A DNA stretch of 46,246 nt from Neelides folsomi (Eukaryota; Arthropoda; Collembola; Neelipleona; Neelidae). The position numbers were made by a program, and so were the translations under genes. Positions within the stretch are counted from its first letter, which is position 1, and every line of letters begins with the position of its first letter. The notes below the pieces were generated by a model that had not been told where the DNA came from, ran no database searches, and saw only the letters and a list, made by a program, of their open reading frames with translations. The stretch is taken from contig JAQGBZ010000453.1 in the NCBI GenBank assembly GCA_034687125.1, forward strand, positions 1 to 46,246, read 5' to 3'. This document shows positions 12,809-23,826 of the stretch, in pieces.

Positions 12809-13428
12809 AACATTAGTATTTTTTTGGTTTTTCTAATTTATTTTTTTTAATCCATTTAATTCAATATTTGTATTTTACAATTAATTAGCTGAATATCTCA
12901 ATTAAACTCTGCTATTATAACACCGATATTATAACATTTAATTTATATAAGGAAGGAGAAAAGTTAAAGTTAAAAGAAAAATTCGTATTTCTTAAAAGAA
13001 ATTTAAGTATTAGAGAAATGAAAGAAATGGAAATTAGAAATATCGCTGTAATATCTATTTCAAACATGCTTAATTAATAAAAAAATAAAAATTTACACAA
13101 CTAACATGTAAATGTAAGTTTAGACAATTCATCGCAGTTCACAGTTAACTTCACGTTACATGTCTCATTCTTTATACTATAAATAAAATTTCTCTTTAAC
13201 TCCTGACAATTTTTCGTACTTTAGATAATATTTAAAATTAAACAAAGAATGTTCGAAGATTTAATTTAAAATCAAATATTTATACAAAGTTGATAAAATG
13301 TATTTTATAATAAAAAGTAACATTGTTATTACTAATAAGTTTAATAAACGTTAAAAGCGTATAATTTATAATCCATAAAAATGGAAACATTAAATTACCA
13401 GAAATGACTGGATATTTTAATGAATTTG
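12809..13428. other. AT-rich spacer downstream of the AT-hook gene
   Basis: Very AT-rich sequence between the inverted repeat and the stop codon of the minus-strand AT-hook gene, and therefore its 3' flank. No coding region is seen. Confidence 0.6.
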
Positions 13429-14144
13429 CTATTGTTTTTTGTGCTTGAGAAAAAGTTCGTCTAACTCTGCTGAAGTTAAACTTCTAAGATCGCTATTGCT
13501 TTCCTCAGGTTCAGAATCAAGTTCGATGTCCGAATTAAAAACCCAATCAGGAATTCTTGATCTTGGTTCATTGTCATTTTCAAATGGGCTGGTCATTTCG
13601 ATTTTTGGTTTGTTATTAGCACATTTGCCTAAATTAATATTTAAACAATTTTAAATATTTTTGCTCTGGGTCTTGTTGACAATTTATACAAAATTTAATA
13701 ATATTATTTATTGATTACAAATTCATATTTTATAATGCTACCTGTGTAGAGAGTCTTTGTCGGAAAATTATTAAGCGAAGCTTCCAATTCGGGATCAGAA
13801 TTCTTGAGATCTTCAATGCTTGAAATCAACTGGGCTTTGGTAAGGTACGAGCCATTGACATCATCAGGAACTCTTTCTTCAGGTAAATTTATTTTCTTCG
13901 CTCCGCACTTCCGCTTCCTTCTCCGTTGGGTCGCCGTTGAAGTCTTTGAGAATGATCGAGTGGTTGCAGTTTTCCGTTTAGGTCGACCAACCGCCCTTTT
14001 AACCCTCGCAGGTTTACGACCACGAGAAGAAGAAGCCGCCGATTCCATCAAAAACTGTTTTGACTTTGGGTCGTTCTTCTTTGACTTTCGGTCAGAGATA
14101 GTTTCAATTCTCAATAGGCGTAATTGCGTAATTAGATTATTCAT
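13429..14144 (-). CDS. Small basic protein with AT-hook-like motifs, unknown function
   Basis: Two exons on the minus strand, 14144-13742 and 13628-13429, joined by a 113-bp GT-AG intron in phase 1, giving 200 residues. The frame is preceded by an in-frame TAA 33 bp upstream, so the first ATG is a sound start; a second Met at about residue 33 is an alternative. Residues 33-80 are strongly basic and contain RGRKP and GRPKRK, both like the GRP core of AT-hooks that bind the minor groove of AT-rich DNA. The C-terminal half is acidic and Ser-rich (SEPEES) and ends in a helical stretch, SAELDELFLKHKKQ. I do not recognise the family. A nuclear or chromatin protein is the natural inference. A perfect TGACGTCA site lies just upstream. 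Confidence 0.7.
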
Positions 14145-14149
14145 GACTT

Positions 14150-14157
14150 TGACGTCA
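14150..14157. promoter_or_regulatory. CRE/ATF palindrome TGACGTCA
   Basis: The exact 8-bp cAMP-response-element consensus, self-complementary, lies six bases upstream of the ATG of the minus-strand AT-hook gene. CRE sites are usually close to transcription starts, so it may mark the core promoter, with a short 5' leader or use of the downstream Met. Confidence 0.5.
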
Positions 14158-17100
14158 TTGATTACTTTGACAGTTTAGTAATTCCGAAAGTGATTGGTGG
14201 AAACGGTGTAAAGTGAAAGGAGCTGTCATATATTTGAAAAAACGATAAGGCGACATTTAGCTTATCAGCAAATCTACGTAGTGACAAAATGACAATTCTT
14301 GTAAATCATGTTTAAGCTGCATTTAAGACAGTGCCATACATTAAGCATTAAGATGATACATTATTAAAAGGTCATATACGAAAGATGTAATTACTGATAT
14401 GATCAGTGTAAGCATAAAGGTAATAGAAATAAATATTTACATACACCTAATTTAATTATTACATTTAACATTATTTCATTATCATCATTTCGATTTCGTT
14501 TGTCTCGCTGTTGGATATAGGAATTAACATCATTTAGCATAATGTTTCTTATCTTTAAGAAAATTCAAATCGATAAACAAAACACTAATTTTATTAAATT
14601 CTTTGTTGGTATCAACATCATTAACATCATTGATGGTGAGTAAAATCCTTCCCAATAAATAAATATTTATTTGTAATGTAAAAATGTTTTTAGCAAGCAG
14701 AATTTGGATTTAAATGTAGTTTGTGAATTAAAATCCGATTTCGGTTGGATAAATTCTCGGGTATTGGTTGGTAAATGAGACATGAGAAGGATGTGAAGGA
14801 AATGGGAAAAGTTTTGTGAGTCGGGAGTTGATGAGGAGAGTCTGTTGAATCACTGGGAGGAATTACGGCCCTAACATTGAGCAGGATGGATTTACGGCCT
14901 CAAATCTCGAATGTATGAGAGGGAGAATGAGAGTTAATCAGAGATTTGTCAGTGTCAGAAAAATGGTCGTTGAATGAAAGAAAGATAAGGGCTTCAAATG
15001 CAGGGGGAAGGGGAATAAATCTCCGCTTATTGATCTTTTTATGACTCGCCCCGACTTTGGAATCCTCTCGTGTAGGAAATGACGTGGTGGTTGAGATCTA
15101 CACGGCGGGTCCGCGTTCCTCCACATCGCCTAATCGCTCCTCATTCCCAAGACCAAGGAGGAGCGAGAAAGTTTTGGGGTGGAATATGGCGGTCAGCAGC
15201 TGGAGTGCCTCATCAAATACCATTTTCTCCTCCTTTCCTTTATGGGCCTACGTGTGTCCTCCAAGAGAGGAGAGGAAGTTGGGAAATGAGGAGAAGTGAT
15301 GCTAATGGATCAAGTAATTACAACCACATCTACACTCTGCCAAATCCAACTCGACACTCTCCGACACACGGACGTGAAAGTTTCATTTAAGGAAACTCCT
15401 TAAGGCCAAAAATCTCACGACCAATTCCCAGCGTTTATTAAACCCCCTTTTCATCCTCTTATTACACATCTACAAATCTGGCACACATTGCCGACCTAAA
15501 GTTTAATGTAATTTTAATGGAAAAATTATAATTACATTTTAATCCAATTTTCAATTAATTTAATTACAATTTCTAAACAAAATCTTTTACCTTTTTTTAT
15601 AAGTAGTTGATAAAATTAAAGATAGTATCCTATCTGTATGTAGGCGCCTAGATAGCCTTTCTTACGATATTGGACAGGGGCTTAGAAGAAATATAAATAT
15701 TTAAAATAAATATTTATAAATTTACAAAGATAAAATAAAATTATATAAAATTAAATTCTCTTAAGAGCAGAGTATCAAAAACTATTTATTTCGTATAGTA
15801 ATAGGAATTTCGATTCATGCCCTCAAGCTCACAATAGTTTTCTATATTAAGCAATAGTTAACTAGAAAGTTAATAAAAGTTATTTTGAAAAGATTTTTCC
15901 CAGAAAATTCCTCTTTTATTAAAGTTTAAGTGCGTATCAAAGGTTCTATCGAATTATAAGAGACCATGAAGAGGATTATTATATCCATAGTTTATAGAGT
16001 TTGTATGGAAGATAGTAGTTAGTAGTGAAGTAGTTTGAAGATTTAGCTTGGAGGGAAATATGAATTATAACTTGGCCCGTTTGAGGATTCCTTTGCTTTG
16101 ATAGGAAAAGAACATATGAGAGAATATGCTTAATAAAGTAAAAACTTGGGTCGTATCGTCTTGATATGATCCACATTATAGGAGAGTTTGAGGAAGTTCT
16201 TATTATTAATCCGCCCTCCTCCTCCGGACAAAGTTTCGATTACGAGACCGATTTGATACACTCGAAAGAATCCCTTCTTCCTCCAAATCCCTTTTATCAT
16301 CTTCCCCCATATGCCCATGAATTTATGCATGGAGGACGTCTTTGTGGGTGAAAGCTCCTCTGCTTTTCTCCTTCCTTAATCTCTCCTAATAACTTCCTTT
16401 CCTTTACAATGCGGCCCTTTAACGAACAAAACGAATGAACTCAATTTATCTTCCTCGCCCCCGACTTTTATTATTTTTCTACAAATGAGGGCCAAAGGGA
16501 CGGCCAATTCCACGAGTTTTAATATTTAAGTATGATTAATAATTCCCAAATTCCCACGATTTATTTCCCCTAGCAGGCCTAATAAGTTCCAAAACTATTG
16601 AAATGATAATACACGGGGTTCTAATTGTGCCCTTTATTGGTTGTCTGGACCCGTTGGTGTAATTGATATTATGTGCTTGGGAGTGGGAATGGAACATTAG
16701 GCCCCAATTATTTAAAAAATTTAATAATGGGCTTTCTCTGTTAAATAATTTATTTTCCCCCCTCAGAGGCAGATGGTTTGATGAGGAAGCCATGGAGCAT
16801 TAACATTATTTGGCCTTGGGGCTCCCAGTGAGGATAAAATAAAACCCATTAAGAAATGAATATTCATCCTTTTACAACATTGGAAAACAAGCTTTAAAAA
16901 TTAATATTTTGGTCCGTCCCTGTATAAATATTGAATTCTTAATTTATAGTTTTTGTACATATTAAAATATTAAGTATACAAAAGAGATAAAAGATAAAGA
17001 CGCTTAGGTGAATTAACCCCTAGTTAATTCTTCAAACCTAATTTGACTTTTTAGGAAAAGATCAAAAGAGTCATAAGACTGCGTAAGTATCGATTGAGCT

Positions 17101-20100
17101 GGGCAATGTTTTAACTATTTAATGAATTCTCCTCGCAAGTGAAGGAGATTTTAATGAGTGGAGCTAAGTAAGCTCTGAATATTAATTGAACGAAATGAGA
17201 TTCCCGCCGGAAGAAGACTTAAGGAAAGGCACGGCTCATCTCCACGGCGACAGCCCTTCGACCCACAAACTTCAAAATGTTCTCCCTTATTAATTAAACA
17301 TGATTCCACTTCAAAGAGGAATTTCTCTCTCGGGCGGACGTTCACTCCCAAGGACCTTCAAAAATGTCTAAGAGGATTTTAATATATATTAAAACAACCA
17401 TCTTAAGAGAAAGTTAAGACGAAAACTTGTCATTTTCTTAATTCCACCAGAGAAACCCAACTTTTCATTTCTCACTTCTCACGTTTCATTACGAAAGACA
17501 AATGAAAGACTTTCTGATATTAATCATTCATATTTAATGTCTATCTCTTTACAGTGTACATATATTCATATTCTGTATAAATTATGTTTAAGCTTCTAAG
17601 CATTGCATTGAGCTTCTAAGCATTCCATTGTAAGTTGTAGGATTTGGCATATCTTATAGTTATTTGTATACTTTGGTATTGTACAAAACTTCAGTATTGT
17701 ATTATTGTATCAATTAGTAAGTAAACAAAATTCGAAACTTGGGTGTTAAAACTTCTTAATGGAACAACGATGGAAATATCTCCCATCTCAGGATTATTAA
17801 ATTTCTATTGTTCTATAAATTCAAAGACGCCGCTAATTTCAACAGTCCTTTGTTCCCCAAACTTATCGCAGTTTCGAGCAAAGGAAACCGAAACAAGAAT
17901 GATTACAAGGACAGTAATTAGTAAATTTATTGAAATGGAATGAATTCATATACTTCATAATTAATAAAATAATTGCAATATACAAATACCTAATCACTAC
18001 ATACATTACGTACTACGAAGACGCTATTTATTAATAATACAAATTGTATGAGGTATAAGGTAAAATTAAAGTCCATAATTTAAATGAATAAAGTAATTTA
18101 TATAATTAAGTCAGGAAATTAAGGAGTAACTTCAAAGGTTCTTAGGTAAGATATGGAAAGTAAGAAGAAAACTTGTCAAAAGCGAGTTGGCTCTCTTGCA
18201 TAAGTAATTATTTTATTTGAGGTAACGTTTTTAAGAAAGTTGGGAAACTTTTCACTCAACTTTAAATTTAAAACTAAACTTTTCCACATTAATTTGAAAA
18301 TGACTTGTAATGAGACCATTTTAATTAAAATTGTTCTTTATTTAGTTTTGACTCTTTTCCCTCATTGTACTTACATTCATATATAAATACTCATCTTCAT
18401 CAATTACATAAAACTTTTAATCTTCTATCTGTACTTTAAACTATAAAATTAATATAAATTTTAATGAAAGGGTTTTAAATGTCTTAAAAAATTAAAGAGA
18501 ATTTTTAGCAAAATTGCTTCGAAGGCTCAAACTGAATTTATTTAACTTCAATCAACTCCAACTCCTTCCCTAAGCCTTAAGGGAAATGTTCATTGGGATG
18601 AATGATACATTGAACACCTCGAGTTCCTTTGATGGTAAAAAAGGTTAAAGGGGTTTCTTTCCACTAATGAAGAAGGAAGTGTAAAGTGGGAGTTTGGACT
18701 TCTTCTTTCCCCCCCAACTTCTCTCCTCCGCGCCCTCCCTTTGATGTTTTGAGGGTAAATTAACTTTTCATTCGCGAGTTAAGAACTGGCCAAAGTTAAG
18801 GTTCCCTCACTAATTTCCATAAAACATTTCCCCTCAATGGGAGAGATAAGAGAGGAAGAAAGTAATTGAGAAATTCGCCGCTTCTTTCCATCAACAATTC
18901 ATCAGAGGAAAGTTCACAAAGGTTCCATGCAGTTTCTTGGAAGACTTAGAACTGAACTTAATGTTAGTCGAACTACAGGAAAGAAATACTTTTAGAAATT
19001 ACCTTCAACCCAATGGAATTACCCTTTCACCTAATAATTCATTTCGGTCGGATAGTCAGTTTTCATTTATGAACTTCCCTCGTTCCAATTTGATAATCTC
19101 CGAGCTTAATTTTTAAATTGCTCCCAAGAATAATTACCATGTTTTACTCCTTTACTTTTTTCAGCTCAACATCTCGTAAATCAAAAATCTAATTAAAATT
19201 CTCGGGCTTTCCTTTTTAAGCTTCTTTGGGACTCAAAACGAAAATGTTTACAAAGCCTTTTTTATATACCTAGTAAAGTAAAGTACCAAAAATACTACAA
19301 AATCAAAAGCACACAAATTTTAACCCGAAGAGCAAACTTTGGTCTTTGAAAAAGGATGAAAAAAGATTTGAAAACGGTGTCGGGTGTCGGTTTCATGAAA
19401 CGATGATAAAAACGTGAGGAATCGCGGTTTGTGTTTTTGACCATTCTTTATGGTTCCTTTTCTTCAAGACGTTCAAGATGTATTGGGTTTGAGACTCATG
19501 TGGGTGAAATTCAATTATAAAGATAAACAAGATTCATGGAGTCATATGGGGGCGTTGGAGGGCCGAAGGAACAATTTATGTGAATGTGCGGTCGTTCATA
19601 GTGGAAGAACTGGAAGATATTTCTCAAATGGAATTTTCTCCCCAATTCGCCTTCTCAGTTTCTCACAATCAGGTCCTTTTGTAAATACCAGACTTAATAC
19701 CAATCTTTATTTCTCCTTAACTTTCAAGTCCAATAAAATGGAATTCCTTCATGAAGAATAATATTGGGGTTACCTTAATTAAATTTCACTACAGATTGTA
19801 ATATCGTAATTCCAACAATACTGCAATATTCTAGAATTTAATTAAATTGACTATTTATTTGAAAATTCCACAATTCGCTTATTTCAATAGCATTCCCTTA
19901 TTTCTTTATTTGTATGAGTTCAACGTTATTGGCTTATCAATATCAATGTTTATGTTAAAGAGGATATTTGATGAAAAATTGTTACTAAAAGTAAATATTT
20001 AGCGAGTAGTGAGTTAAATAGGAAATGGAAAGCGAAGGACCGATAGAGCAAATTGAGTAGTCATCACTTTAAATTTTAATTTCCGGGTGGAAGTTCCGGG

Positions 20101-21073
20101 ACGGGTGATTCCTAAAGGCCTTCCCGACTTCTATCAATTTCCATCTCGTTTTATGATTTGAACGGAGGCTGAATGGGCTTTAACCAATTTGATTCTTCTT
20201 GAAATTGGATAGCAAGTAAAACCAGCCCTTTTCCAACCATACGAGCAACTCAATTGGAGTAATCAAATCGCGAATCTTCACAGAAATCTTCAACTGTCTC
20301 CATTAATTTTTTCCCATATTAGTTAAAAGCTACTTTCTCTCAGTTCCTGCTAAACCTCATTTCCTGTGGAATCTCTTTCAATTCACTTTGACGCATTTCC
20401 TCCCTAATGACTTTTGAAGTTTACAAACATATTTTAATCATTGAGTTAAAATGATGAGATTTTTTGTTCTAATTATCTTATAATTTGTGATGAGGATTTT
20501 ACTAAATTTTGTTGGTGGGAATTTGTGCTGAAATAGTTTACAAAATGTTTCTCGAGGTGTTAAAAATTCTCATTAAATTCAAAGAGGAGGGGAAGAGAAA
20601 TTAGAGAGAGATTTAGAAATCTCTTCTAAATGATAATGGGTTCCCAAAAGGCTTAAATCTCGTTAATATAACTTGCCCTCTTGCTTTCACCTGAATACAA
20701 GTCGGGTCATTATTTCCTCGTTTAAATACCCAACACGTTCTTATCAACTCTGGGTTATTTTGAAAATTTGCTTCTTGAATATTAATAAATATTAAAATTT
20801 TTATTCAAACATTTTAATATTTTAATTTGATTTATCCTACAATTTATAATACATATATTTAAATTCTCATTACTGGCACAGATTAATTTTTTTATTCAAA
20901 TACAAAAGCTGTTTTATGATTGTAATGTAGTAGTTATATTTTATATTATTATAGCATTACCCGAGAATTATGAATCTATAATACATTGAATATTTAATTT
21001 AATAAATTTAAATAAATTAATTAATCGTAATCTTAATTGGGAATAATTTAATTTAAAATATTTTTAATATTCT
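14158..21073. other. Gene-poor AT-rich region, part 3
   Basis: About 6.9 kb with no supportable gene. It contains paired GATA-type sites (GATAAG near 14244 and CTTATC near 14260) upstream of the AT-hook gene, a 20-bp tandem duplication (17591-17630), and more GC-richer CCTCC/GGAGG patches (about 15040-15260, 18700-18740). Two open frames look somewhat protein-like (16166-16351 and 19450-19761) but lack domains or partner exons. Confidence 0.55.
17591..17630. repeat. Two-copy 20-bp tandem repeat
   Basis: AGCTTCTAAGCATTGCATTG is followed directly by AGCTTCTAAGCATTCCATTG; the two differ at one base. It is a recent short duplication with no coding consequence. Confidence 0.8.
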
Positions 21074-23143
21074 TTATAAATTGATTGGGCAAAACCATCT
21101 GGGGATTTTATTCCTGTTTAAAATCCATGAAAAATATTCTTCAACTTCGGGATCAATTGAGGTTTTCACTTTGGACGAATTTCCCTCAAAGGTCATAATT
21201 CCTCCAATGGAGATTGGCCCTGCTCTTGGGTCAAAAAGAATCCATGCAAAAGGGCCGTCGAAATTGACAATGCTTGAATTGTAGACTTTGGGTTGTTCTA
21301 TTGTTGACAATAATGATTTCCCCATTGGGACTTTCTTTATTGATTGTCTTAGACTTGAGTCGTCTTCAAATATTGTTGGTTCTTCATCAAAGGACATTGC
21401 TCCGAGTGTTATAAAAGAACTTTTAACGTATGCGATGTATTTCTTAAGGTGATTTATTTGAGTGCCTTCATAATTCATAAATAATTTATAGCCGTCATTA
21501 AAGAGGCACCATACATAAAGATAAATATTTGTATTGGCACTTTTACGATCAAATCTCACCAGTAGCAGACGCCATTTTAAAATGTGTTGAGTTGAGTTGT
21601 CCAAAAGATTCTTGAAATATTGGTTGAATAAAATTGAGGTCCATAGCTTGTCCTTTTTTCAATTTCAAATCGCAAACTTTAACCCCTGCCTTTAAATTAA
21701 ACAAAATGGGTAATTTAATATGTAATTAAAATAAATAAATTAAAATATCATAAATAAATTTAAATTGTATTTGCAATTAATTATTATTTTGTAAATATAC
21801 TTTAAAAATTACCCTTTTCATTTCACCGTAAAAATTATTATAAAAAGTATATTTGAATGTCGGAATTGATATTTTGAAGAATTTTTTATTTTCTTGTAAT
21901 CTTTTTAAAGACTGTATGAGATTTTTCTCGATTATTTCTCCTTTGGCTCCATTGTGCTTTTTGGGCTTGATGAAGATTAAACTCTTCCTGCTATCCTACA
22001 ATTATAATTAAAATAATACGAAGATGTATAAATAACGGGGTAAGAGATCTCCAAAACTAATTATAGTATATTCAAATATTTGAATATAATGTATATATTT
22101 CTTTACTTTAAGTGGAATGGAGATCCCGAATTCTTCTGTCGTAACAATAAAATTAAAAATCCCTTCTGTTTCAATGAACTGCTCCTTTGTTTCTCTAAAT
22201 GATGAAAAGGTTTTCTTCCCAGCAGCTGTCCATTTGACGTCCCATTCGCCTTGGAATGCAAATGTGCTGGTGAAGACAGCTGTCGTTGCTGGAGTGAACG
22301 TTGGACCAAATCTTGAACCTAATTTCATTTATTTAATCCAAATAATTTATAAATGTCAGCTTTATAGTTTTTTCCGAGCCGGATGATTGAAAATCAATTT
22401 TACCAGACGGAATAAAATTATTGATTTCTTCAAAAGTCACATTTTTAATGTGATCATTAATGTGCTCGGCCGTTTGGGAGTTTTGCTCTCCAAAATAATG
22501 CAATGTGATTCTTTCAATCTTGGCATTCAACTTTTCAATTCTAGGAGATGGGAAAATCCATTTATCTTCTGTGTAAATTGTGCTCGTTACTCTCACGTTT
22601 GGATCCTATTCAGACCATACTCATTTCACCATATAAAATAATTTTATTAATTTAATTAAAGATAATATCATATACAATATTTAAATAGATATGAAAATCG
22701 TACTTCAATACGAATATTGTAAATAAGTATATTATTTATACCATACATCTTTCCTTAAATTTACATAAAATAAAATATATCTGTACGTGTAACATAATAC
22801 TAATAATACTATTTCAATTTGTATAATGTTTATTTAGTACCAAAAATATTTGTTCTGTCATTTGAGCAGCTTTACTTGAAATATTTTCTGACCTCGTGTT
22901 AAGAAACTTGTCAAAGTTTTTAGTTGGAATAAACCAATATTTTTCATAAAGAAGAGCAATTATTGTCGCAACGGGAAAATAAGTTGAAAGATAATTGATA
23001 TTCTTTTTATGGCCAGAAACATTTGATTTCTCAATGCTTTGAAATTCAATGTATGATGATTTGGTCACTGCCACTGGCAATCCACTTTTAACTGAAACAA
23101 CAAATATTAAAAGAATCCAATGTGTCTGTTTTAAACTTTTCAT
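21074..23143 (-). pseudogene. Secreted serpin-like gene with a frame break
   Basis: Minus-strand exons: 23143-22841, 22605-22404, 22318-22107, 21995-21813 and 21689-21074. The first four splice in consistent phase into 300 codons. The start encodes a signal peptide (hydrophobic WILLIFVV) and there are several N-glycosylation sequons, implying a secreted glycoprotein. Serpin landmarks, in order: a helix-like AEHIND...NFIP segment before strand 3A; TSTFAFQGEWDVKW (family NALYFKGxWxxxF); EEFGISIPL...SLIFIKP (family YxxxSLxIxLP); SIPTFKY (family LPKFxIE); hinge MNYEGTQI (family VNEEGTEA); and FDGPFAWILFDPRAGP (family ADHPFLFxIxxxxTG). In the last exon the incoming frame stops at TGA 21549-21551, while the hinge lies one base out of frame. 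The hinge-to-FDGPF distance is about 70 residues, far longer than usual. It is either a decaying gene or a gene with an assembly indel; inhibitory function is doubtful. Confidence 0.65.
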
Positions 23144-23826
23144 GTTTAATAGTCTAAAAACTAACTAACCAGCTAACCATGGACTTGAACTTCTAGAGAA
23201 TTAATGTGTAAAGGCGACTTAAATGTTAGCAAGACGATCAGACAAATCATGATTTCCTTATCAGATTATATCTAAATACATTATTTATGTCCGGGAAAAT
23301 CTCACGGGAAATGTATCCTTCCTTTAATTGAATAAATTAAATTATTTGAGCCAAATTGCCATACTATCCTATAGTATATTTGTATTTAATTTAATATGTT
23401 GCATGTTGTATAAATTCATAATATTTATGTAGGTACATAATATATCATACTTGGTATTTGTGTAGTTAATTTAATCCACAAATAAACTAATAGAATCCGC
23501 TGTGAATAATTAAAGCCAACTAAATGTAAGTAAATGTAAGAGATAAAGAATAGGTACATTGTACACAACACATAATGTAATAAAATTATATTTAATTTAG
23601 GTGTAATATCTGAAAAATGATCAAACGTTACAATGCAATGGTTTGGCTTTTAGAAGAGTTTAGTCAATAATCAAAGTCTTTCATCCCCTCGAATATTGAA
23701 CGAATTCATTTGTACAAATTATATTATTGAACAAACTTCAACCATACAACAACAAGTATAAATACAAACCATTCCATAGTTCAATTTCCTCATCCGATCT
23801 CAAATCAATTAAATATAAAACTAATA
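23144..23826. promoter_or_regulatory. Bidirectional intergenic region, serpin / DRC11
   Basis: A 683-bp AT-rich spacer between two divergently transcribed genes. On the serpin side a CTGATAAGG motif (minus strand, 23256-23264), matching the GATA-factor consensus, lies about 115 bp before the ATG. On the DRC11 side a TATA-like element is listed separately. No open frame of interest is seen. Confidence 0.5.
23757..23764 (+). promoter_or_regulatory. TATA box candidate for DRC11
   Basis: TATAAATA lies 63 bp before the DRC11 start codon, which would place transcription start near 23787 with a leader of roughly 40 bases. The match and spacing are good, but the surrounding sequence is AT-rich. Confidence 0.45.

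Noticed and set aside
19450..19761. Plus-strand open frame of 103 codons
   Set aside because: No recognisable domain, signal peptide or splice partners; length is within chance expectation for this much sequence.
21466..21559. A 94-bp intron that would keep the serpin frame open
   Set aside because: It has GT-AG ends, but it would delete the sequence matching the conserved strand and hinge of serpins; kept only as an alternative explanation.
21520..21571. A 31-bp intron (GTCTGC...AAAAG) that would repair the serpin frame
   Set aside because: It is half the length of the shortest intron otherwise seen here (about 60 bp), so a frameshift or assembly error is more likely.
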